From: Paradesulfitobacterium ferrireducens | GTDB taxonomy: Bacteria; Bacillota; Desulfitobacteriia; Desulfitobacteriales; Desulfitobacteriaceae | DNA length: 64,000 nt | NCBI RefSeq assembly: GCF_017310645.1 | Contig: NZ_JAFLRH010000003.1 | Coordinates: 1 to 64,000, forward strand | Direction: 5' to 3' | Notes under the pieces: model-generated | Database searches by the model: none | What the model was told of the DNA's origin: nothing | The model's input: the letters and a program-made list of their open reading frames with translations, nothing else | Made by a program: the position numbers and the translations under genes | Shown here: positions 29,378 to 38,415 of the stretch, piece after piece | Layout of the letters: each line of letters starts with the position of its first letter | Numbering within the stretch: position 1 is the first letter of the stretch

Positions 29378-29415
29378 TAAAAAACAGAGACTGAAGTCTA
29401 AAGCTCCAGTCCCTG
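29378..29415 (-). terminator. Terminator after the anchored LolA-like gene
   Basis: ACAGGGACTG - 12 bases - CAGTCTCTGT is followed by TTTTTTAG on the minus strand, between the gene ending at 29434 and hpt. Confidence 0.8.
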
Positions 29416-29433
29416 TTCCTTCACTACCACTTT

Positions 29434-30096
29434 CTAAATACTGGGTTCCTGAATATTTATCTTTTTCCCGATATCCTTGAATTCCAGAGTCAGCGACATA
29501 GGCTCGCCCTTGGATTTACTTTTGGCGTCGATCACAGCTTTAACCGGAATTTTGTCAGACTTGCGAATATACAAGGTATAAGAGAAATCACCCCAAAATT
29601 GTTCCATTAGTTGATTATCGACACTTGGTTTTAGGCTTAATTCCCATACTTTTTCCCCGTCAATTTTTTTCTGTGAGCTAAGCACCACCTCCCCCAGCTC
29701 TTTTAATTGCAGTGAGGATATGGGGTCAAGCTCCGCCAGAAATACTTCTTGGGCGGCAGGGGCATTATTAAATCGGACCCATTTTTTACCGAAAGGATCT
29801 TTCATAAATAGAGAGTCTCCGATGCGAATCATCTCGATTTCGCTCCCCACCGTCTGCCCGATTATATGAGTGTTTCCACCGTCCTTTTCTCCCTTAATCT
29901 CTGTTAACACCCTGTCCTTACCATCAACCCATTGGTGCTGGGTCATAGTGTATCGAAAAGAGGCTGCTCCATTCAACCGTTCTAAGCTTTGGGCCACAAG
30001 CTCGTTTGGGTCGGGCCGCTCAAACAGGCGGACGCCAAAAACCCCAGTCAAAACCAGTACGATTGCAACGAGTAAAGTGAATCCTCTTTTCTTCAT
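29434..30096 (-). CDS. Membrane-anchored LolA/LppX-like protein
   Basis: This 220-residue protein has an N-terminal signal anchor (residues about 4-23) and then an extracytoplasmic domain with pattern SLERLNGAASFRYTMTQHQW, IGDSLFMKDPFGKKWVRF and KIPVKAVIDAKSKSKG. This is the layout of LolA/LppX-fold proteins found as unknown lipoproteins in clostridia. No lipobox cysteine is visible. A role in lipid or envelope handling would be inference. It is a single-gene unit with its own terminator. Confidence 0.7.
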   Translation of the reverse strand: MKKRGFTLLVAIVLVLTGVFGVRLFERPDPNELVAQSLERLNGAASFRYTMTQHQWVDGKDRVLTEIKGEKDGGNTHIIGQTVGSEIEMIRIGDSLFMKDPFGKKWVRFNNAPAAQEVFLAELDPISSLQLKELGEVVLSSQKKIDGEKVWELSLKPSVDNQLMEQFWGDFSYTLYIRKSDKIPVKAVIDAKSKSKGEPMSLTLEFKDIGKKINIQEPSI

Positions 30097-30248
30097 CCCT
30101 ATGCCCCCCTGGCGGAGTTCTTAATCAAACTTTATGTAGCAAGGTCTTGCTCTATTCCAAGAAATATCCCAATTCCCCTATTTCCATTTTGTTCCAATTA
30201 TATAGACAACGCATACTATATATTATCACAAATAAAGGAGGGTTTAAG

Positions 30249-30356
30249 TTGGCATATGCTGGTGTTGACGGCGCTTGTGTCCCTAATTTTTTTCCCGGTA
30301 TAGCAATAGTCGTCGTAATCATTCTGTTGCTGATTGCAATGGGCATTGTATTCTAA
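30249..30356 (+). CDS. YjcZ-like tiny transmembrane sporulation peptide
   Basis: This 35-residue peptide starts with TTG behind a strong AAGGAGGG site. It has a short N-terminal part with one Cys, then a single helix (IAIVVVIILLLIAMGIVF) ending directly at the C-terminus, as in the YjcZ/SscA family of small mother-cell spore proteins. Its partner gene 30 bases downstream has the same design. The start at 30147 in the long open frame has no support. Confidence 0.7.
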   Translation: MAYAGVDGACVPNFFPGIAIVVVIILLLIAMGIVF

Positions 30357-30388
30357 CGAATATGGATTAAAATCGGAGGAGGAATTAT

Positions 30389-30562
30389 ATGTACGGCTAT
30401 TGCCATTATCCGCACATTTCACCGGTTGGTGCACCACCACACATCGGGCCGATTACAAGCTGTTGTCCGCCGGCTGCCCCTGTCGGAGTGGGAGTCGGCG
30501 CGGGTGTAGGAATTATCGCAATTGCTATCTTAATCCTGATTGCGTTAGGTGTAATCTTCTAA
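30389..30562 (+). CDS. Small Cys/Pro-rich transmembrane peptide, YjcZ-like
   Basis: This 57-residue peptide starts at ATG after GGAGGAGG. The first half is rich in His, Pro and Cys (YGYCHYPHIS, TSCCPPAAP) and the second half is one hydrophobic helix ending ILIALGVIF at the C-terminus. It resembles the preceding gene in its C-terminal design, so both are probably co-expressed spore membrane or coat peptides. The His/Cys-rich head could bind metal. Confidence 0.65.
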   Translation: MYGYCHYPHISPVGAPPHIGPITSCCPPAAPVGVGVGAGVGIIAIAILILIALGVIF

Positions 30563-30582
30563 ACTATTAAGATGGAAAGATA

Positions 30583-30634
30583 AACAGTGAAAAAGAGGCC
30601 TTTCGCAAGTTCAGCGGACTTGTGAAAGGCCTCT
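30583..30634 (+). terminator. Terminator resembling an integrase 3' end
   Basis: GAGGCCTTTC...GAAAGGCCTC forms a hairpin after the two peptide genes. The same stretch, read from 30583, gives SEKEAFRKFSGLVKGL and a stop, closely matching the last residues of the broken integrase at 41861-41910 (KKEASRKFSELMKPL), which is also a hairpin. It may be an integrase remnant reused as terminator. Confidence 0.6.
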
Positions 30635-30819
30635 AATTTCCCCTCTTTACCGGAAGCTGCAATACTTAAATCTTAATTTCTCGGTACATACGTCGCAAGA
30701 CTTCAATAGCCAAAGTAATGCCTGCCTACCGATCGATTTCTGTAGCCAACATGACACCCACCGTATCCAACAGCTAAACCGTAAGACCTGGCTTTTGTAT
30801 CGCAACTGCAGGAAACATG

Positions 30820-30903
30820 TCAGTACCTAATTAAACACATAATCGCAACTGCCATTCCCAGTAAGATTACCGATAAGGCTAATGCGGTCATTATTCTTTT
30901 CAT
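30820..30903 (-). CDS. Possible 27-residue membrane peptide
   Basis: The frame reads MKRIMTALALSVILLGMAVA and a short tail with one Cys, that is, one helix behind a basic start. GGAG lies nine bases before the ATG. It is downstream of rsgI on the same strand. Too short for certainty; I recognise no family. Confidence 0.35.
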   Translation of the reverse strand: MKRIMTALALSVILLGMAVAIMCLIRY

Positions 30904-31096
30904 CCGTCAACTCCATTAAAGCTATGATCCTTCATTCTCGGAGATTGGCCGGAAGGGCGTGAAAGTATGCCACCCGACCCCGAACAAAGACAGAGAAACT
31001 TCCTTGCGAAGCTAATGATACCTGGGATATATTAAGCAGCTGTGGCCAGACCTTGAAAATATATTGCAAAGATATTAAGAAATGTTACAAACCACT

Positions 31097-32080
31097 TTAC
31101 TTGCTGCCCGGCACCTTAATATCGGAGGTTATACCTGACTGGTTCAGAATATTTGTTCCCGGAAGTTGCTCTATTAAAGAAGAACTGTCGGCAGGACCGG
31201 ATTCTGGCGAACTACCGGAAGCGCTACCTGGTGATAAGTTCGGTTCTAGATATGAAGGTTGTCCGTGCTGATCCATAGGCTTGGTTTGGATTGGAGCATT
31301 TTGTTTTACCTCTAAATTTTCTTCCGGAAAGAGGCTGGGGACACTGATTTTCGCATCGTTGAGAGCTTTTTGCAGATCGTTGCGGAGGGTATCCGGTTGA
31401 ATCTCCACACCTTGTTGCTGAGAACGTTCGTAAATCAAATAACTGTTAACGGTCATCCCATGTTTCCGGGCTTCCAGTTGGGTTGCCTCATCAGCTTTAC
31501 CTACAACCACATTTCCAGAAAGATTACTGCGCAGCAATTCATCCCGAATGGTGTTCCGAAGGCTTTCTGTATCGATCATTTGGTCACCCCGGCTGCTGAG
31601 TGGAATCACTCTGGCTAAAACCAGGTTTTGTGTTTGGTTCAAAGTTCCTTTGTTATGGGCATTTTCCAGAATTAAATCAACTGCTTGATAGATATCCGAT
31701 CCTTTAACAGACAATCCTTCTAACAAAGTTGAAGCGCCATTAACATTTTGGGCTTTAATAACCTTGCCTTCTCTGTTTACTAATAATTCTATGCCTTGAT
31801 TAAGATCCAGTGCGACTGAGGCTACCGCCTTATTAGGAAGGTATAACAAATAAAAGGCGCTTATACTCAGAGCCAGCAATAAAACCGCTGCGGCTGCTGC
31901 ATATTTTAGGGCGAAAGTTTTCAATTGGGATAAACTCGTGGAATTTAGATTAATTTCAATCGTCTGACCTACCAGCGGCACTTCTTTGGGCGTAGGAATT
32001 TCGTAAAAGTCGCCTTTTTCTGTGTAAATGACAGTTGTCTTATTTGAGGTTCGCATGACGATACCTTTGGTTTGTTCCAT
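31097..32080 (-). CDS. rsgI: RsgI-type anti-sigma factor
   Basis: This 327-residue protein has the RsgI N-terminal cytoplasmic domain (residues 1-50, GIVMRTSNKTTVIYTEKGDF) that holds SigI, one membrane helix at about 57-80, and an outside part of about 245 residues. The outside part continues with the conserved VASVALDLNQGIELLVNREG periplasmic repeat of RsgI and a helical region, then a Ser/Pro-rich tail; it lacks a carbohydrate-binding module, unlike cellulolytic clostridia. It lies nine bases downstream of sigI. Confidence 0.88.
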   Translation of the reverse strand: MEQTKGIVMRTSNKTTVIYTEKGDFYEIPTPKEVPLVGQTIEINLNSTSLSQLKTFALKYAAAAAVLLLALSISAFYLLYLPNKAVASVALDLNQGIELLVNREGKVIKAQNVNGASTLLEGLSVKGSDIYQAVDLILENAHNKGTLNQTQNLVLARVIPLSSRGDQMIDTESLRNTIRDELLRSNLSGNVVVGKADEATQLEARKHGMTVNSYLIYERSQQQGVEIQPDTLRNDLQKALNDAKISVPSLFPEENLEVKQNAPIQTKPMDQHGQPSYLEPNLSPGSASGSSPESGPADSSSLIEQLPGTNILNQSGITSDIKVPGSK

Positions 32081-32089
32081 TTCCTACAC

Positions 32090-32821
32090 CTACTCTCTAA
32101 TCTCTGCTGGAATCTGGGTGAAACTTCTTAATGGATATAAATCCGGTTCGGATAGGATGAGTGCCAATGCAATCAGATATTTCCGGCCCTTCTCCAAGAC
32201 CTTGCGCTTTACTCCGGTCAGTAATTCCAATTCTTTTACCGGTAAAAGTTTGTGTTTTTGAAGATGAGCCATAAGATTAACGTTATGGCTTAAGGTTGAA
32301 GCTACCTTTATTAGGGTTTCCCTGCTATCCCGGTGCTTGGGAGAGACTTTGACCAAATCATCTAAGGTAACGCCGTACTCACTTAGCATGCGGACGAAAT
32401 TTTCCACCACTTCCGCCAAGACCACTTTGTTCTCGTTGGCTTGATATTGTTCTTGGGAAACCTCAAGATCATAACGGCTCATTTCCTCACCCTCCGGGTC
32501 CATTGGGAAGAGGGATAAATGTTGATGTTTTCCTTCTTTGCGGAAGTAATCAATTAACCTTCTGCGGATGACCATTTGCACAAAACTATGAAAAGAAGAG
32601 CCTTCCTGAGGGTTATAGTTATCTATGGCTTCATTGAAAGCTATCAGGGCAATGCTTAGCTCATCATCGTTATCCCAGGTCAAGAACCTGTTACAGACTT
32701 TAGAGCTAACCTTAGCTATAAATTGTTTGTGCGATCTTATGAGTTCCTCACGAGCCTCAGAATTACCGTTTTTAGCTGATATTAATGTATCTTTTAAAAA
32801 CTTTTCTTGCACTTTTATCAC
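32090..32821 (-). CDS. sigI: RNA polymerase sigma factor SigI
   Basis: This 243-residue sigma-70-family protein has a region 2 with LTWDNDDELSIALIAFNEAI (about residues 47-66) and ends with a C-terminal helix-turn-helix (KELELLTGVKRKVLEKGRKY) of the SigI type. SigI responds to heat or envelope stress and is held by RsgI. Its own upstream region has a SigI-like promoter (ACCCC-N21-CGAA), so autoregulation is likely. Confidence 0.9.
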   Translation of the reverse strand: MIKVQEKFLKDTLISAKNGNSEAREELIRSHKQFIAKVSSKVCNRFLTWDNDDELSIALIAFNEAIDNYNPQEGSSFHSFVQMVIRRRLIDYFRKEGKHQHLSLFPMDPEGEEMSRYDLEVSQEQYQANENKVVLAEVVENFVRMLSEYGVTLDDLVKVSPKHRDSRETLIKVASTLSHNVNLMAHLQKHKLLPVKELELLTGVKRKVLEKGRKYLIALALILSEPDLYPLRSFTQIPAEIRE

Positions 32822-32836
32822 TCCGCTTACCAGTCA

Positions 32837-32866
32837 TTCGTAAAAGTAAAGAACTTTTCGAGGGGT
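32837..32866 (-). promoter_or_regulatory. SigI-like promoter of sigI
   Basis: On the minus strand ACCCC is followed after 21 bases by CGAAT, matching the CCCC/CGAA pattern known for SigI-dependent promoters. The same spacing recurs on the opposite strand at 32896. Confidence 0.6.
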
Positions 32867-32895
32867 AGAATAAAAATTAAGAGATATTCGTGCCT

Positions 32896-32926
32896 ACCCC
32901 TCAAAAAACTTTCAACCTAAACGAAC
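32896..32926 (+). promoter_or_regulatory. SigI-like promoter of the secreted protein gene
   Basis: ACCCC at 32896-32900 is followed after 21 bases by CGAAC. The -35 side shares TACCCCTC with the divergent sigI promoter, so both directions are probably read by SigI. Confidence 0.6.
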
Positions 32927-32959
32927 AACTGAATGAAAACGTAAGAAAGGATGATTTTT

Positions 32960-33373
32960 GTGAACAAAATTAAAAACACTCTTTTGGTAAGTGCATTATC
33001 AATTGGCTTAATTGCTGGGGCAGTAGGTATTGTAAGTGCTGCCACTTCAACAGACATTCAACAAAAAGCCGCTGCCACTATCGAACCTGATGCGATGGCT
33101 GTAGAAATGAATACCGGCTCTCATAGCACAGTTACCCATAATGGCTCCAATGGAAAATCTGCTTCAATGGAGATGAATGCCGGTCAAAACATCAGCAGTA
33201 ATATCCAAGTATTTCCTCTTCAGCAACCCGACCAACAACCCTATCTCGAAAATGCTCTCCGGGAACAGCTAAATCTTCGTATACCTGTTAATGTTATTAC
33301 TGACGGTAACTTTAATACTACCTTGGGCGGAAGCGGGATGTCCGGTCAATGGTTTCTGAACATGGGCTTGTGA
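32960..33373 (+). CDS. Secreted protein, likely SigI-dependent
   Basis: This 137-residue protein begins at GTG (32960), eight bases after GAAAGGATG; the ATG at 32951 is inside that site. It has a signal peptide ending near VSAATS and a mature part rich in Ser, Asn and Gln (NTGSHSTVTHNGSNGKSASM) without cysteine. It ends GGSGMSGQWFLNMGL. I recognise no family. Divergent placement from sigI with a matching promoter suggests it is a member of the SigI response, perhaps an envelope or matrix protein. Confidence 0.7.
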   Translation: MNKIKNTLLVSALSIGLIAGAVGIVSAATSTDIQQKAAATIEPDAMAVEMNTGSHSTVTHNGSNGKSASMEMNAGQNISSNIQVFPLQQPDQQPYLENALREQLNLRIPVNVITDGNFNTTLGGSGMSGQWFLNMGL

Positions 33374-33425
33374 AAAGATTTCTCCATTTTTGAGAAAGAT
33401 ATTCTTGCTAGCTATTGACGCAAAG

Positions 33426-33452
33426 AGGGCTGGTCAATTCTTGACCAGTCCT
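33426..33452. terminator. Bidirectional terminator
   Basis: GGGCTGGTCAA - TTCTTGACCAGTCC hairpin between the convergent secreted-protein and PBP1A genes, with T-rich sequence to the right. Confidence 0.7.
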
Positions 33453-33469
33453 TTCTTATTGTTCAATTA

Positions 33470-35599
33470 TTATCTCTTCTTACCTTTTCCTTTAGAAGGT
33501 AATTCATCCGTTTCTCCACGATTAATCCAACTATTAAAAAAGTCAGAGTAAGGTGGATACGTTTTCCCTGGGTTAAGCCGGTATTCCGAGGGTATTTTAA
33601 AGGGAACGACGGGATGGTTACTCAAAGCCCTGGAGAGGACTTCCCGAAATACAACAGCCGGTCCTGTACCCCCGGAGATCGTAAGATAGTGCTCCCGGTC
33701 TGTATTATCATAGCCCATCCAAACAGCAGCGGTTAGCTCTGGAGTATAACCGACGAACCAAACATCTTTAACTCCTTTAGCAATACCGGCAAATTCCTTA
33801 ATATGGGGAAGCTCAACAGAACCGGTTTTTCCGGCTGTCGGGCGGTCGAGAGCAGCATTCTTGCCCGTTCCGTTGTCAACTACATTTTTCAAGAGAAGTG
33901 TCATGGTATATGCGGTGCCTGGATCAGTGACTTTAACGGTTTCCGGTTTGGCCTGAATTAGCACAGATCCTTCAAATGTTGTAATCTTCGTAATCGCATA
34001 AGCTTTGTTCATCACACCCAAATTGGCAAAGCTGCTGTAGGCTTGAGCCATTTGCAAAGGAGATACCCCGGTCGAAAGACCGCCTAGGGCCAGACTCAAG
34101 GTGCGGTCCTCTTTGCTAAGAGGAATCCCGGTACGCCGGGCAAATCCCATGCCGGTATCCAGACCGATTTCATTCAGAAGCCAGACTGCAGGGATATTCC
34201 AAGAGTTCTGAAACGCTTCCTGCATGGTGACATAGCCCCGGGTTTGGTAATCCCAGTTCACAGGTTGATAGCCGTTTAAATTAAGCGGACCGTCATAAAG
34301 AATAGAATATGGAGTATATCCTTTTTCCAAAGCCGGACCGTAGACCGACAAGGGTTTAAAGGTGGAGCCCGGCTGGCGTTTAAGTTGGGTGGCGTGGTTA
34401 AACTCCCGGAATATACTTTCTCCCCGGTATCCGACAAGCCCCCGGATCCCGCCGGTATGCTGATCGATGATCGCTATACCGCTTTGCACGATCTGATCCG
34501 GCTTACCGGGAGGAAAAAAACGCTTGTCCTGATACACATCTTCAGCAGCTTTTTGCACAGTTTGATCCAGCTGAGTATAGATTTGCAATCCACTCCCTAG
34601 GATTTGATCTTCCGTAAAACCATAGCGGGAAATGGCTTCTTCGATAACATAGTCCACATAGGGAGCATATTTTCCTGAGAGTTCCCCTTCCGGACCTTTG
34701 TGTAAGTTTATCGGTTGAGCCTTGGCCTTCAGGTATTCAGGCTCTGAGATATAGTTTTGTTCTTTCATTAAGGATAGTACTAAATTGCGGCGCTCCAAAG
34801 CCTTATCTTTGTTTTTTACAGGAGAGTAAATACTGGGAGCTTTCGGAAGGGCTGCGAGCATGGCTGCTTCTTCAAGGCTGAGACCCTGGACATTTTTACC
34901 AAAATAAAAGCGGGCGGCATTTTGAATCCCCCAACGGCCTTCCCCAAAATAAATGTGATTCAGGTAAGCCTCAAGAATTTGATCCTTATTCAAAGTCAAT
35001 TCGATCTTGAAGGCATACGCCGCTTCCTGGAATTTCCGCCCGATTGTCTTATCCGTAGGCAGGAAGAGATTTTTCGCCAATTGTTGGGTTATGGTGCTCC
35101 CTCCCTCTGAGAAATCCCCGGATTTAAGGTCATGAGCCAAGGCCCGTAGGATTGACCAGGCATCGACACCTTGATGTTCATAGAAACGGCGGTCTTCAAC
35201 AGCGACAATGGCCTCACGCATTTTGAGCGGTACCTTATCAATGGAAACGGGCTCAATTCTGGAAGAGGAAAGCTGGAAAACCTTATTCCCTTTTTGGTCA
35301 TAGATGAAAGTTGGCTGGGCAAGCGGACTCTCCAGTTTGCTTACGTCCAGGGAAGCCACCCAGAATGCAGTTCCTCCTGTGGCTAATAGGAATCCGAGTA
35401 GTGCAGCAAGGGCAAAGCGTCGCCAAAATTTAGGGTTTCGCCAAAACTTCGAAGTCTTGAAATGTACTAATTTTTTTAGTACAGAATGACGTTTACTACT
35501 TATGATTACAGATTTTAACTTACTGCCGAATACGAATAGGTTATTGGTGCCAGCACTACGTAAAAAATTCTTAAATAATCCCTGAAGCTTACTAAACAT
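33470..35599 (-). CDS. pbpF: Class A penicillin-binding protein 1A
   Basis: This 709-residue bifunctional peptidoglycan synthase has a basic cytoplasmic start, one membrane helix (about 61-83), a GT51 glycosyltransferase domain (AIVAVEDRRFYEHQGVD, EGGSTITQQLAKN) and a transpeptidase domain with active-site RQPGSTFKPLSVYG (SxxK) and the KTGSVELP motif. Glycan polymerisation and cross-linking occur outside the membrane. It follows the two-component genes on the same strand by 15 bases, which suggests co-regulation. The symbol is by analogy only. Confidence 0.9.
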   Translation of the reverse strand: MFSKLQGLFKNFLRSAGTNNLFVFGSKLKSVIISSKRHSVLKKLVHFKTSKFWRNPKFWRRFALAALLGFLLATGGTAFWVASLDVSKLESPLAQPTFIYDQKGNKVFQLSSSRIEPVSIDKVPLKMREAIVAVEDRRFYEHQGVDAWSILRALAHDLKSGDFSEGGSTITQQLAKNLFLPTDKTIGRKFQEAAYAFKIELTLNKDQILEAYLNHIYFGEGRWGIQNAARFYFGKNVQGLSLEEAAMLAALPKAPSIYSPVKNKDKALERRNLVLSLMKEQNYISEPEYLKAKAQPINLHKGPEGELSGKYAPYVDYVIEEAISRYGFTEDQILGSGLQIYTQLDQTVQKAAEDVYQDKRFFPPGKPDQIVQSGIAIIDQHTGGIRGLVGYRGESIFREFNHATQLKRQPGSTFKPLSVYGPALEKGYTPYSILYDGPLNLNGYQPVNWDYQTRGYVTMQEAFQNSWNIPAVWLLNEIGLDTGMGFARRTGIPLSKEDRTLSLALGGLSTGVSPLQMAQAYSSFANLGVMNKAYAITKITTFEGSVLIQAKPETVKVTDPGTAYTMTLLLKNVVDNGTGKNAALDRPTAGKTGSVELPHIKEFAGIAKGVKDVWFVGYTPELTAAVWMGYDNTDREHYLTISGGTGPAVVFREVLSRALSNHPVVPFKIPSEYRLNPGKTYPPYSDFFNSWINRGETDELPSKGKGKKR

Positions 35600-35614
35600 G
35601 ATGTCCTCCGTAAC

Positions 35615-37186
35615 TTATATCTGCTCAAAAGCTGGGAAACTGATCTGAAAAGTTGTCCCCTTACCCAACTGGCTTGTCACTTCGATGCTCCCGCCTTGTA
35701 ACTGAACCAGCTTTTTCACAATCACCAGTCCCAGGCCACTCCCTTTTTCCTGCAAACGCTCATCACGTTGGTTCTTAATCCGGTAAAACCTTTCCCAAAT
35801 GTGCGGCAAATCCTCAGGCGCTATGCCAATGCCATTATCCTCAATGCTCAGTACCACTTTACCTTGCCGGGTCTCCACACCAACTCTGATCGTGCCGTTC
35901 TCCGTGGCCCTGATCGCATTCTTCATCAGATTTCGGATAACCTGTTCCATCCGGTCAGCGTCCCCGAGCACAATGGCTTTTTCTATTTTCTGGTCCAATC
36001 GGATCGAGGTGTTCGTGCGCTTAGCCACAGGCTCCATGGATAGCACCACACCTTGGGCCAGGGCGTTCAAGTCCACAGGGAGTTTTTCAACCGTTACATT
36101 GCCGCTTTCCAAACGGCTTAATTCCAAGATGTCATCGACCAGCCTGCTGATATGAACCGTTTGCGTGTGAATCGTGTCTAAATATCTCTTCTGAATAGCC
36201 TCGTCTTGCACAATACCGTCGCGAAGAGCCTCAACAAAGCCTTGCACAGCAGTTAAAGGGGTGCGTAACTCGTGCGATATCTCCGCAAATAAGCGGGCTC
36301 TTTCTTCTTCCATTTTGCGGCTTTCGGTTTGGATCTTCTGCAATCTTGCCGCCACTTTATTAAGCTGGTCACCGAGGACATTGATTTCATCCAGAGGCTG
36401 GTCCTTATCGTTCAACACATAACTCCCTCTGCTGAGCTCGGCTACGGTGGCGGTCAAACGGGAAATTGGCTTGGAAATGTACATGGCCAGGTAGAGGGAA
36501 ATGATAATAATAAACAGCAGGATGACCATTCCCCCGCTAACCAGATACAAACGCATTTTGCTTAAAGCAAGGTTGAGATTGGATGATTTCGTTTCCAGCA
36601 GGATACCGTTTTTAAGGGCATCCTTGTTATTCCCCATTGGTACAACAGCGACAAAGATCGGCTGACCGGTCTCCTGTTCCACGGTTCGAGTCGTTGCAAT
36701 TGAAGCTTTTTTCAACATTTCAAGGAATTTTTCATCAACCTTGCTGCCGGGCACCATTTCCTGCTCTGCCGAGGTGGCCGTAATCTTTCCTGTCATGTCA
36801 AAGATCGTAATCTTAGCGTCAAAGATATCGGCCAGATATTTCAAGAAGTCCTGTTGAGCCTGGACCTGACCGCCCGTCCGCTGGTCAGGCGGAATACTCC
36901 ACGAGCTGTCCGTCTGCTGGAGCAAGGCAAAGTTTACTCGTTTGGCCTCCCGTAACAATTCCTGTTGGATCTGATCATAGGTTACCTGCTTCACCATCAA
37001 GCTGGAAAAAATCATCAGGATAATCAGAGCGATAACAAAGACCGTTACATTGGTAAACAAGATCCTGGTGTACAGATTTTTGTTGAATTGTTCCTGGAGT
37101 AAACGTTTACTAATAAGCCAAAAGCGATGCAGGGCACGGATTACCAAGCGAAGTTTTTCCCTGCCCTGCTGTAGATAAATATTCAC
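35615..37186 (-). CDS. Sensor histidine kinase with HAMP domain
   Basis: This 523-residue kinase starts at GTG overlapping the stop of the response regulator (GTGA). It has TM1 (about 41-63), an extracellular sensor of about 130 residues, TM2 (about 200-222), HAMP, the phosphoacceptor FAEISHELRTPLTAVQGF and an ATPase domain with NLMKNAIRATENG and DNGIGIAPEDLPHIWERFYR. Overall it is like PhoR or WalK without PAS. Genetic linkage to PBP1A and to a c-di-AMP riboswitch points to envelope sensing, as inference. Confidence 0.93.
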   Translation of the reverse strand: MNIYLQQGREKLRLVIRALHRFWLISKRLLQEQFNKNLYTRILFTNVTVFVIALIILMIFSSLMVKQVTYDQIQQELLREAKRVNFALLQQTDSSWSIPPDQRTGGQVQAQQDFLKYLADIFDAKITIFDMTGKITATSAEQEMVPGSKVDEKFLEMLKKASIATTRTVEQETGQPIFVAVVPMGNNKDALKNGILLETKSSNLNLALSKMRLYLVSGGMVILLFIIIISLYLAMYISKPISRLTATVAELSRGSYVLNDKDQPLDEINVLGDQLNKVAARLQKIQTESRKMEEERARLFAEISHELRTPLTAVQGFVEALRDGIVQDEAIQKRYLDTIHTQTVHISRLVDDILELSRLESGNVTVEKLPVDLNALAQGVVLSMEPVAKRTNTSIRLDQKIEKAIVLGDADRMEQVIRNLMKNAIRATENGTIRVGVETRQGKVVLSIEDNGIGIAPEDLPHIWERFYRIKNQRDERLQEKGSGLGLVIVKKLVQLQGGSIEVTSQLGKGTTFQISFPAFEQI

Positions 37187-37923
37187 TTCGTGGTTTCTCC
37201 CCCTTTGGCAGGAGGTGTAAACTGGTATCCCACACCCCATATAGTTGTCAAGTATTCAGAAGGCAAAGATGCCATCTTGGTTCTCAGTCTGCGCACGTGA
37301 ACATCCACCGTACGCTGATCACCGAAGAAATCATATCCCCAAACAGCCGCCAGTAGTTCCTCCCGGCTGAAAACCCGGCGCGGATTCTGGGCCAGGTAAT
37401 AGAGCAAATCGAATTCCCTGGGAGTGACTTCCGTTGCTTGACCATCAATCAAAACAGTCCTGGTATCGGCCAAGATTTCCAGCCCGGGATAGTTCAATTT
37501 CAAATTCATCGGTGCATACACCGGTTGGGTGCGGCGCAGTACCGCTTTGATTCTGGCTACCAGTTCCCGGGGGCTGAAAGGTTTGGCAACGTAGTCATCG
37601 GCTCCCATTTCCAGTCCCAAAACACGGTCGGCTTCCTCTCCCTTGGCTGTAAGCATGATGATGGGAACCATACGCACCGCCCTTAAATTGCGGCATAGAG
37701 TAAGCCCGTCCTGACCCGGAAGCATAATATCCAATATTACCACATCAGGATTTTCCCGGTCGAATGCGGCTAGAACCAAGTCACCGTTGCTCACCCCTAT
37801 GACGTTAAAACCTTCCCTTTCACCATATAACTTGACCAATTCCAATACGTTTTGGTCGTCATCAACCAGCAAAACCTTACCACTATATTGCATTGTCGTA
37901 GGAATTACCCTTTCTGCTGACAT
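37183..37923 (-). CDS. OmpR-family response regulator
   Basis: This 246-residue regulator has a receiver domain (VLLVDDDQNV, phosphoacceptor in VVILDIMLPGQDG, KPF loop) and a winged-helix output domain (DLLYYLAQNPRRVFSREELL, ending near YLTTIWGVGYQF). I choose the ATG at 37923 after GAGGGAGGG; the open frame five codons longer includes that ribosome site. It is coupled to the kinase by a four-base overlap. Confidence 0.94.
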   Translation of the reverse strand: MSAERVIPTTMQYSGKVLLVDDDQNVLELVKLYGEREGFNVIGVSNGDLVLAAFDRENPDVVILDIMLPGQDGLTLCRNLRAVRMVPIIMLTAKGEEADRVLGLEMGADDYVAKPFSPRELVARIKAVLRRTQPVYAPMNLKLNYPGLEILADTRTVLIDGQATEVTPREFDLLYYLAQNPRRVFSREELLAAVWGYDFFGDQRTVDVHVRRLRTKMASLPSEYLTTIWGVGYQFTPPAKGGETTK

Positions 37924-37956
37924 TTTTCCCTCCCTCAATGTGTTTTCTTCCTATCC

Positions 37957-38331
37957 TTATCGAGCATCTCCTTGATGGAGATCGGGAGTTTGGTACTGAT
38001 TTCCCACAATTTCTCCCAACCTGACATCTCCGATACTGCGAAATATTAAACTTCCTTGTTCCGTGAGTCCGAAACTTGCTGTTGCCTTATGCCAAATCAC
38101 TTTGTAAATAGTATCTGAGATAATGATAAAGTCGCCTTCATATACATCTGTTCCGTTAGCATCTGACAAACCGGTCCACTGCAGCAATTCAAATTTTTCA
38201 GCCGGTTCCCACGAACGTCCGGGCACACTAACAGCAAAAGGAGCTAGAGTCTTTGTATCGAATGTTATAGCTTGCGGCTTAAACATTTTCTGCCTAATCT
38301 TATCCCAAACTTTGAATTTAATTTCTTTCAA
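37957..38331 (-). CDS. YopX-family protein
   Basis: This 124-residue protein matches the YopX family known from phages and Firmicute genomes: EIKFKVWDKIRQKMFKP at the start, then LLQWTGLSDANGTDVYEGDFI and a late VIWHKATASFGL beta segment. Its molecular role is unknown. The start is TTG behind AAGGAGG. A nine-residue frame (MEVPKEAAN) spans that site and stops on the TTG (TTGA), perhaps a leader. It lies just upstream of the response regulator, which is an odd place for a phage-type gene. Confidence 0.8.
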   Translation of the reverse strand: MKEIKFKVWDKIRQKMFKPQAITFDTKTLAPFAVSVPGRSWEPAEKFELLQWTGLSDANGTDVYEGDFIIISDTIYKVIWHKATASFGLTEQGSLIFRSIGDVRLGEIVGNQYQTPDLHQGDAR

Positions 38332-38415
38332 TTAGCTGCCTCCTTGGGAACCTCCATAATCTCTCTAAATAGTAGTACGACACGACAATTGACGTTTAAG
38401 GGGGTGCCCGTTTTC

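Noticed and set aside
30904-31096. Riboswitch-like GC-rich stretch downstream of rsgI
   Set aside because: Some short hairpins, but no match to c-di-GMP, c-di-AMP, TPP or cobalamin cores that I can recognise.
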